Positions 6,071-12,071 of a DNA stretch of 12,071 bases are shown here, in pieces. The notes below the pieces were generated by a model, which was not told the origin of the DNA, searched no databases, and saw only the letters and a program-made list of their open reading frames with translations. Both the position numbers and the translations under genes were made by a program. The stretch's first letter is position 1. The number at the start of each line of letters is the position of its first letter. Source of the DNA: Acetobacteraceae bacterium (GTDB taxonomy: Bacteria; Pseudomonadota; Alphaproteobacteria; Acetobacterales; Acetobacteraceae). Where the stretch lies: positions 1 to 12,071 of the forward strand of contig CANJSR010000112.1 in assembly GCA_947476855.1 (NCBI GenBank). Reading direction: 5' to 3'.

Positions 6071-7452
6071 GCGACAATCCCTTCGACGAACCCGCCGACA
6101 AGGACCGCACGGTCATCCGCCCGATCCCCGGCGGGTTCGCGCGCCGCCCGGAACCGGCGGCCGATGGCGCCAGCCGACCCACAATCCGGCGCGCGATCGA
6201 ACCCGAGTTCCGGGCGCGTCCGCGGGCGGCGCCGGTTCTGGACGGGCCGGAACTGCCGCTGGTTGGCGCATCCCCGCTGCTGGCTGCGGCATCCCCCTTG
6301 CTCAATCTGATGGGGCGGCTGCGGCATCTGGCGGGTGATCCCGATCCGGCGACCCTGCGCGAGCAAGCGATGCAGGAGCTGAACCGGTTCGACGTGGCGA
6401 TCCAGCGCCTCGACCTGCCGCGCCGGGATGTGCGGACGGCGCATTACGTGCTGTGCGCCAGCCTCGATGACGTGGTGATGAACACGTCCTGGGGGCGGAC
6501 CGGGGCCTGGGCGCAGAACTCCCTGGTCGCGATGTTCCACCGCAACGTCGTGGCCGGGGAAGGGTTCTTCCAGGTGCTGGAGGAACTGCGTCGCGACCCG
6601 TCCAACCATCAGGAACTGCTCGCCCTGATGTATTACTGCCTGTCGCTCGGCTTCCAGGGCCGCTACCGCGTGCTGCCGCGCGGGATCAGTGAGCTGGAGG
6701 CCCTGCGGGAGGCCGTCTACGAAATCCTCAAGCGTCTGCATCCGTCCGCCGAACGCGGCCTGTCGCCCCGCTGGCCGGGGGAGGACGCGCCCTATGTCCC
6801 CGCCCGCGCCTCCCTGCCGGCCTGGGTGATCGGCGCCGGGGTCGTTACCCTGCTGGGCGTGCTGTTCCTTGTGTTCTCGACCCTGCTGGGCGGCGGGGCC
6901 GATGTCGCGATGGCCAACGCCGCGCGTTCCGCCCCCTCGATGCCCGCGATCCAGCGGCCGGAGGCGCCGCGCATCGTCGCCCCGCCGCCTCCGCCGCCAC
7001 CCACGCCTGGCCCCAGCGCGGCCGCGCAGGTGCGGAAGTTCCTGGAACCGGAAATCCGCCAGGGCCTGGTCAGCGTCACCGAGACGGCGACAACCACGCG
7101 GGTGGAAATCCGCAGTAGCGGCATGTTCCCCTCCGGCAGCGGCACGCTGAAGCCTGGTTTCGTCCCACTGCTGCAACGTATTGGCGATGCGCTGAACACC
7201 GAGCCGGGGCGCGTTCTGGTTATCGGCCACACCGACAACCAGCCGATCCGCACGGTGCGGTTCCCCTCCAACTTCCAGCTCTCGGTGGCGCGGGCCGAGG
7301 CAGCGCGCGACGTGATCGGACAGAAGATGCAGGAACCCGCGCGCCTGACGGCCGAGGGGCGGGCCGACCTGAATCCCGCCGCCAGCAACGACAGCGCGGA
7401 GGGGCGAGAGGCGAACCGCCGCATCGAAATCGTGCTGCGGCGGCAGGAATAG
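6067..7452 (+). CDS. tssL: T6SS membrane protein TssL with DotU and C-terminal OmpA peptidoglycan-binding domains
   Basis: TssL is an inner-membrane component that recruits the baseplate and partners TssM. I chose ATG 6067 (overlapping the tssK stop) over TTG 6052. The 461 residues run as follows. A cytoplasmic tail (1-75) holds MSDNPFDEPADKDRTVIRP, with Thr15 in a likely phospho-site. The DotU domain covers about 75-245 (NRFDVAIQRLDLP, YVLCASLDDVVMNTSWG, FFQVLEELRRDPSNHQELL). One membrane span lies at about 253-274 (WVIGAGVVTLLGVLFLVFST). A periplasmic proline run (PPPPPPPTPGPSA) follows. An OmpA-like domain covers about 335-461, with GHTDNQPI (387-394), LSVARAEAARDVI and EGREANRRIEIVL. This is an extended TssL that can anchor itself to peptidoglycan. 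No tssJ lipoprotein or separate tagL gene appears in the window, in keeping with alphaproteobacterial systems that do without TssJ. Six bases separate it from tssM. Confidence 0.96.
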   Translation: MSDNPFDEPADKDRTVIRPIPGGFARRPEPAADGASRPTIRRAIEPEFRARPRAAPVLDGPELPLVGASPLLAAASPLLNLMGRLRHLAGDPDPATLREQAMQELNRFDVAIQRLDLPRRDVRTAHYVLCASLDDVVMNTSWGRTGAWAQNSLVAMFHRNVVAGEGFFQVLEELRRDPSNHQELLALMYYCLSLGFQGRYRVLPRGISELEALREAVYEILKRLHPSAERGLSPRWPGEDAPYVPARASLPAWVIGAGVVTLLGVLFLVFSTLLGGGADVAMANAARSAPSMPAIQRPEAPRIVAPPPPPPPTPGPSAAAQVRKFLEPEIRQGLVSVTETATTTRVEIRSSGMFPSGSGTLKPGFVPLLQRIGDALNTEPGRVLVIGHTDNQPIRTVRFPSNFQLSVARAEAARDVIGQKMQEPARLTAEGRADLNPAASNDSAEGREANRRIEIVLRRQE

Positions 7453-7458
7453 CGGACG

Positions 7459-10400
7459 ATGCAAGCGATGATCCGTGCCTTGAGCTCCCGCTGGTTCCTC
7501 ACCGGCATCGGCGCCGCCCTGCTGTGCCTGCTGATCTGGCTGTTCGGGCCGTTGTGGCAGCCATTGGAAGCCACCTGGCTGCTGATCCTGCTGATGGTGG
7601 TCGTGATCGGCGTCTGGGCGGGGCTGAACCTGCTGGCCGACCTGCGCCGCCGCCGCCGCGACAAGGCTCTGGCCGATGGCGTGACCGCCGCCGACCCTGG
7701 CGCGCAGGCCGCGGATGAGGAAGCGGCCCGCCTGCGCGACCGCCTGACCAAGGCGATGGAGGCGCTGCGCAAGGCCAGCGGTGCCCGCGGCTACCTGTAT
7801 GAACAGCCCTGGTATGTGATCATCGGCCCGCCCGGCGCCGGCAAGACCACGGCCCTGCTGAACGCCAACCTGACCTTCCCGCTGGCCGCCGAGATGGGCG
7901 ACCCGGAGGTCAAGGGCGTTGGCGGCACGCGTCTGTGTGACTGGTACTTCACCGACAAGGCGGTCCTGATCGACACAGCCGGCCGCTACACGACCCAGGA
8001 TTCCGACGCCACGGTGGATCGCGCCGGCTGGGATGCCTTCCTCGATCTGCTGCGCAACACACGCCCGCGCCAGCCGTTGAACGGCGTGATCGTCGCCATC
8101 GCCCTGAACGACGTGATCCAGGCCGAACCCTTCGAGCGTCAGGCCCATGCCCGCACCATCCGCCGCCGCCTGAAGGAACTGAACGACCGCCTGGGCGTGC
8201 GCCTGCCGGTCTATGTCATGTTCACCAAGTCCGACCTGCTCGCCGGGTTCATGGAGTATTTCGACGACCTGGACCGGGAACGGCGCGGCCAGGTCTGGGG
8301 CACGACCTTCCCCGTGGAAGGCCCGCCCGGTGGTCCCGCCGCCGCCTTCGCCACCGAACTGCGCGCCCTGGTCGATGTCCTGTCCGCCCGCGTCACCGAT
8401 CGCTTGCAGGATGAGCGTGGGTCCGACCGCCGCCCCGCCATCCTGGGCTTCCCCTCCCAGGTCGCCAGCCTGGAAGCGCCGCTGACCGAATTTCTCCAGG
8501 AATCCTTCGGCGCCAGCCAGCTCGACCCCGCCGCCTTCCTGCGCGGGGTCTACTTCGTCTCCGGCACGCAGGAGGGCACGCCGATCGACCGCATGGTCGG
8601 CGCCATGGCCCGCACCTTCGGCATCGACCAGAACCGTTCCCCCACGCTGCGCCCCGAGCGTGGCCGCAGCTACTTCCTCGAACAGTTGATCAAGGGCGTC
8701 ATCCTCGGGGAGGCGATGCTGATCGATCGCAACCCTGCCGCCCGCCGCCGCCGGGTGGTGATGCAGGCCGCGGTCTGGGGCCTCGCCGGGCTGCTGCTGG
8801 TCGGTGGGATCGGCGCGCTGCTGGTGGGTTGGCAGCGCAGCACGGCCTCCGTCACGCGGTTTGATGCCGCCCTGGCGTCCTGGCGCGGGCAGGTGGAGCG
8901 CACGCCGCTGCAACCCGTCGCCGCCGCCGACCTGCATCGGGTGCTGCCGCTGCTGGACCAGGCGCGGGCGCTGCCCTTCGGGCCGGATTCGACCGAGTCC
9001 ACCACCTGGACCTTCGGCATGAACCAGGACGACACCCTGCGCGCCGCCGCCGCCTTGCTGTATCGGCAGTCCCTGGAACGCATCCTGCTGCCCCGCCTGT
9101 TCTGGCGCGCCGAACAGCGGGTGCGCGAACACATGAACGCCCCCGACCGTCTCTACGAGCACACCCGCATCTACCTCATGCTCGGCTCCAAGGGGCCGCT
9201 GGATGTCGGGATGATCCGGGATTGGGCCGTCGGAGACTGGCAGCGGGATCTGTATCCCGGCGCGGCCCAGGCGCCGTTGCGGGAGTCCCTGCTGAAGCAC
9301 CTGAACGCGCTGCTGGCCGAACCGCTGGCCGAAATGCCGGTCGACCAGGCGCTGATCGACGACGCGCGATCCGTGTTCAGCAACATCCCCCTGGCTGCGC
9401 GGGTCTACTCTGTTCTGCGCGCCACCGACACCAAGGTTCGGCCGTGGGTGCCGGCCGAGGCACCCGGCATCGGCTCCGGCAAATGGTTCGTCCGCCGGTC
9501 CGGCGCGCCGTTGACCGACCCGATTCCCGGCCTGTTCACCCCGGCGGGCTTCTGGGCGTCGGTGCTGCCCGCGCTGCCCGGCGCGATCGCCCGGGTCGGC
9601 AAGGAAAACTGGGTCCTGGTGGGCAACCAGGCGGTGGTGGACCTGAACGACCCGCGCGCGGTGCTGGCCCTGGAACGGGAGGTGATCGCCCTCTACACGC
9701 GGGAATACATCGCCCGTTGGAATGCCCTGCTGGACGACCTGGACCTGATCGTCCCGGCAACGCCCGAGCAGGCCGTGGCCGACCTGAAGATCCTGTCGAC
9801 ACCCGGTTCCCCGATCCGGGAGGTCCTGACCGCGCTCCGCAAGAACCTGACGCTGGCCCCGCCGGATGCCCCCGCGCCCCCGGCCGGCGGCGCGGTCGGG
9901 CAGGCGGTTCAGGCCGTGCGGGACGCGGCGGTGGTCCGCTTCCTCGCCCCCGACACCGAACCGCCCGGCAAAGCCGTCGATGTGCAGTTCCAGGAGTTGC
10001 GGGAGTTCAACGAGAGAGGGCTGGAAACGGTCCTGACGACTCTGCGGGACCTGGCGGTGCAGCTTGAAACCCGCGCCTCCGGCCCGCCGATGCCGGCCGC
10101 TGGCGATCCGGTGCGGGTGTTGCAGAACCTGCGTATTCCGCAGCCGGTGAAGCGCTGGGTGACGACGATCGCCTCGGGCGGGCGGACGATGGGCGGGGAC
10201 CTGCAACGCAAGGCGGTGGCCGCGGCGTTTAATTCGGGGGGCGGGGCCGCCGCGGCGGGCGGAGGGGCGCCGATGCCGCCGCCCGGGCCGCTGTGCAAGT
10301 CGATCGAGCGGCGGTTCCCGCTGTTCGCCGATGGCGCCGATGCGTCCATGGAGGATTTCGGCCGCCTGTTCGCCCCGGCGGGCAGCATGGACCAGTTTTT

Positions 10401-10941
10401 CGTGGCCCAGATGCGGCCCTATGTGGCCATCCAGGGCAACACCTGGCGGCCGCAGCAGTACATGGGCGTCGAACCCCCCTTCACCGCCGGCGACGTGGCC
10501 AGCTTCCAGCGGATCGACCGCATCCGACAGGCCTTCTTCACCTTCGGCACGACGCCTCGAGTCACCTTCCTGATCCGCCCCGTCAGCGCCGACCCCGAGA
10601 CGAAGAAGGCGACCATGGAACTGGGCGGGCAGCCGATCGCCTTCACCTCCGACCAGCCCACGCCGCCCAAGATGTTTGAGTGGCCCGGCCCGGGCGGCAT
10701 GACCCACACCCAGATCACCTTCGAACCACCGCCGGCCGAGGGTTCCGCCAACTTCGCCACCGGCCCCTGGGCGCTGTTCCGCCTGTTCGGCAAGGCGCGT
10801 CGCACCGGATCGGATGAGCAGTTCCTGCTGACCTTCTCCCAAGGCCAGCGGCAGGTGGTCTTTGAGGTCCAGGCGGGTGCCAACAACCCCTTCGTCCCGT
10901 CCCTGATGCGCGACTTCCGCTGCCCGGCGATCGGTCCCTGA
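7459..10941 (+). CDS. tssM: T6SS membrane subunit TssM (IcmF/ImpL/VasK)
   Basis: TssM is the large inner-membrane protein of the T6SS envelope complex, spanning the periplasm as pillars. It has 1160 residues, the usual length. Two membrane spans lie near residues 12-31 and 38-57, followed by an Arg-rich loop (LRRRRRDK). The cytoplasmic NTPase domain has an intact Walker A (GPPGAGKT, 123-130), a DTAG motif (172-175) and TKSD (256-259). It thus belongs to the TssM group able to bind nucleotide, unlike family members that have lost the P-loop. A third span lies at about 435-457 (QAAVWGLAGLLLVGGIGALL). The long helical periplasmic part follows. A Gly/Ala/Pro-rich hinge lies near 926-945, before the beta-rich C-terminal domain that in other systems meets TssJ. 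ATG 7459 follows AGGAA at 7445-7449; ATG 7468 is an alternative. Only two bases separate it from tagF. Confidence 0.96.
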   Translation: MQAMIRALSSRWFLTGIGAALLCLLIWLFGPLWQPLEATWLLILLMVVVIGVWAGLNLLADLRRRRRDKALADGVTAADPGAQAADEEAARLRDRLTKAMEALRKASGARGYLYEQPWYVIIGPPGAGKTTALLNANLTFPLAAEMGDPEVKGVGGTRLCDWYFTDKAVLIDTAGRYTTQDSDATVDRAGWDAFLDLLRNTRPRQPLNGVIVAIALNDVIQAEPFERQAHARTIRRRLKELNDRLGVRLPVYVMFTKSDLLAGFMEYFDDLDRERRGQVWGTTFPVEGPPGGPAAAFATELRALVDVLSARVTDRLQDERGSDRRPAILGFPSQVASLEAPLTEFLQESFGASQLDPAAFLRGVYFVSGTQEGTPIDRMVGAMARTFGIDQNRSPTLRPERGRSYFLEQLIKGVILGEAMLIDRNPAARRRRVVMQAAVWGLAGLLLVGGIGALLVGWQRSTASVTRFDAALASWRGQVERTPLQPVAAADLHRVLPLLDQARALPFGPDSTESTTWTFGMNQDDTLRAAAALLYRQSLERILLPRLFWRAEQRVREHMNAPDRLYEHTRIYLMLGSKGPLDVGMIRDWAVGDWQRDLYPGAAQAPLRESLLKHLNALLAEPLAEMPVDQALIDDARSVFSNIPLAARVYSVLRATDTKVRPWVPAEAPGIGSGKWFVRRSGAPLTDPIPGLFTPAGFWASVLPALPGAIARVGKENWVLVGNQAVVDLNDPRAVLALEREVIALYTREYIARWNALLDDLDLIVPATPEQAVADLKILSTPGSPIREVLTALRKNLTLAPPDAPAPPAGGAVGQAVQAVRDAAVVRFLAPDTEPPGKAVDVQFQELREFNERGLETVLTTLRDLAVQLETRASGPPMPAAGDPVRVLQNLRIPQPVKRWVTTIASGGRTMGGDLQRKAVAAAFNSGGGAAAAGGGAPMPPPGPLCKSIERRFPLFADGADASMEDFGRLFAPAGSMDQFFVAQMRPYVAIQGNTWRPQQYMGVEPPFTAGDVASFQRIDRIRQAFFTFGTTPRVTFLIRPVSADPETKKATMELGGQPIAFTSDQPTPPKMFEWPGPGGMTHTQITFEPPPAEGSANFATGPWALFRLFGKARRTGSDEQFLLTFSQGQRQVVFEVQAGANNPFVPSLMRDFRCPAIGP

Positions 10942-10943
10942 CC

Positions 10944-11528
10944 GTGGCGCGTCCTTTCCCGCGCGGGCTGTTCGGCAAGCTGCCATCACGCGGCGACTTC
11001 GTGACGCGAGGGCTGCCGAAAACCTTCCTCGATCCGTGGGAGCAATGGGTCGAGCAGGCATTGACGGCCTCCCGCGCCATGCTGGGAGATGCCTGGATGG
11101 ACGCCTGGCTGACCGCCCCCGTCTGGCGCTTCTCCCTTCCCCCCGGAGCCTGCGGTCCCGACCCTGTGCTCGGCCTCATGCTGCCGAGCGTGGACCGGGT
11201 GGGGCGGGGCTATCCGCTGACGGTGGCGGTGGTGTTCCCGGGGTGCAAGGGCGCGCCGGACCCGGAGGCGGGGGCGTTGTTCTTGGATGAGGCCGAGGAC
11301 GCGGTCCGCGACGCGCTGGCCGACGACGTCGATCCGGATGACCTCGCCGCCTGGATCGCCGATGCCGTCGACGTGCCGGAACCGGATGGGTCGGGGAAGG
11401 GCCTGTGGTGGACCGAGGGTGCGCCATCCGTCCCGGCCACGTCGCTTGTTCTGGACGGCCTGCCACCGATGCCGGATCATGCTGCGATGCTGGCCGGCGG
11501 CGCAGCCGGTGGAGGAGCCTGTCCATGA
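10944..11528 (+). CDS. tagF: T6SS-associated protein TagF (ImpM)
   Basis: TagF is a cytoplasmic T6SS regulator. In Pseudomonas and Agrobacterium TagF proteins repress assembly post-translationally, in Agrobacterium through the FHA protein. The 194 residues begin at GTG 10944, two bases after the tssM stop. The family signature comes immediately (GLFGKLPSRGDFVTRGLP), followed by DAWLTAPVWRFSLPPGACG and the block PSVDRVGRGYPLTVAV from residue 81. No membrane segment is present. It overlaps the phosphatase gene by 4 bases. In Agrobacterium TagF and PppA are fused into one protein, so the overlap keeps the same pairing as separate chains. The TagF frame ends naturally, and the coding end also supplies the ribosome site of the next gene (GGAGGAG, 11511-11517). 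Confidence 0.94.
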   Translation: MARPFPRGLFGKLPSRGDFVTRGLPKTFLDPWEQWVEQALTASRAMLGDAWMDAWLTAPVWRFSLPPGACGPDPVLGLMLPSVDRVGRGYPLTVAVVFPGCKGAPDPEAGALFLDEAEDAVRDALADDVDPDDLAAWIADAVDVPEPDGSGKGLWWTEGAPSVPATSLVLDGLPPMPDHAAMLAGGAAGGGACP

Positions 11529-12071
11529 TGACCCACCGGTCATTCTCGGCGACTCATGCCGGGGCACGCAGAACCCATAACGAGGACAATTTCGTCGACC
11601 GGGCCGACCTCGGTTTGTGGGCCGTCGCCGATGGCGCGGGCGGGCATGAGGCGGGAGAGGTCGCCTCCGCCATGATCCATGACGCGCTGGAATCCGTGCC
11701 CCCGCATCTCGGCGCCGGCCAGCTGCTGGCCGAGGCCCGGGGCCGGCTGCTCGACGTCCACGCCGCCTTGCTGGATGAAGCCGCCCAGCGCGGGCCAGGC
11801 GTGATGATGGCGTCCACCGTGGCGATCCTGCTGGTGCGGGATTCATTCTTTGCCGCGCTGTGGGCCGGAGATTCGCGGATCTACCTGCTGCGCGGGGACA
11901 CGCTGTCGCAGCTCACGCGCGACCACTCCTTCGTGCAGGCCCTGGTCGACAGCGGCGAACTGACGCCGGAACAGGCCGAGGCGCATCCGCAGGCCAACAT
12001 CATCACGCGCGCGATCGGCGCGGGGGAGCCGGATCTGGCGCTGGACAAGGTCACCGGCTCGGTCACGCCAA
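11525..12071 (+). CDS. pppA: PP2C-family serine/threonine phosphatase of the T6SS (PppA/Stp1-like), incomplete at right edge
   Basis: This is a metal-dependent phosphatase that in T6SS reverses phosphorylation by the PpkA kinase and so switches off or recycles the apparatus. ATG 11525 is placed 7 bases after a strong GGAGGAG; ATG 11528 is the alternative. About 182 residues are visible before the window ends. PP2C motifs are in order: RRTHNEDNF (15-23), VADGAGGHEAG (34-44, with metal-binding Asp36-Gly37), MASTVAILLV, WAGDSRIYLLR (Asp116) and LTRDHSFVQALVDSG, then ITRAIGAGEPD. The motif is DGAGGH rather than the common DGMGGH. Asp and Gly are kept, so activity is likely. The last metal-binding motif (GLTD..) would lie beyond the edge. 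A ppkA kinase gene is expected just downstream. Confidence 0.93.
   Translation, partial: MMTHRSFSATHAGARRTHNEDNFVDRADLGLWAVADGAGGHEAGEVASAMIHDALESVPPHLGAGQLLAEARGRLLDVHAALLDEAAQRGPGVMMASTVAILLVRDSFFAALWAGDSRIYLLRGDTLSQLTRDHSFVQALVDSGELTPEQAEAHPQANIITRAIGAGEPDLALDKVTGSVTP

Noticed and set aside
5974..11061. A 1695-codon open frame on the minus strand opposite tssL and tssM
   Set aside because: It is the mirror of strongly GC-biased codons. The translation is low-complexity and rich in Gly, Arg, Gln, His and Ala, with no recognisable domain, while the plus strand encodes clear TssL, TssM and TagF.

Overview
The window is almost entirely one strand of a type VI secretion system (T6SS) operon. 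The DNA is GC-rich, roughly two thirds G+C by eye, with strong third-position GC bias and long mirror-image ORFs on the antisense strand. The gene set is FHA protein, TssK, TssL with its own OmpA domain, TssM with an intact Walker A, TagF and a PP2C phosphatase. Together with the GC content, this suggests a proteobacterium, most likely an alphaproteobacterium of the Azospirillum/Acetobacteraceae kind. That placement is inference; no rRNA or marker gene is present.

Layout. Positions 1-269 (minus) hold the N-terminal part of a short-chain dehydrogenase (SDR) that runs off the left edge. Its frame is broken at a 14-bp perfect inverted repeat (43-82). Positions 270-513 are a divergent intergenic region with a weak candidate promoter and an 11-codon leader ORF (482-517) whose stop overlaps the vgrG start. 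From 514 to the right edge all genes are on the plus strand and tightly packed: vgrG (514-2400), a small uncharacterised gene (2418-3002), tagH/fha (3010-4674), tssK (4730-6070), tssL (6067-7452), tssM (7459-10941), tagF (10944-11528) and a PppA-type PP2C phosphatase (11525 to the edge, incomplete). Gaps are 2-55 bases, and two junctions are 4-base ATGA overlaps.

How they work together. TssK (baseplate adaptor), TssL and TssM (inner-membrane complex) make the envelope-spanning base, and VgrG is the needle tip. TagH (an FHA phosphothreonine reader), TagF (a post-translational repressor family) and PppA (a phosphatase) make up most of a threonine-phosphorylation switch. The matching kinase PpkA and the sheath/tube genes (tssB, tssC, hcp, clpV) are not in the window. 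TssL starts with an acidic NPF tag and a DRTVIRP segment that resembles the phospho-site controlling TssL-FHA docking in Agrobacterium. TagH carries five NPFAD-like copies in its linker, and this shared tag is the most interesting internal signal.

I see no RNA genes, CRISPR arrays, insertion sequences or clear intrinsic terminators. I do not see a wholly new system here. The uncharacterised features are the small gene after vgrG, the shared NPF tags, the leader ORF and the damaged SDR gene.
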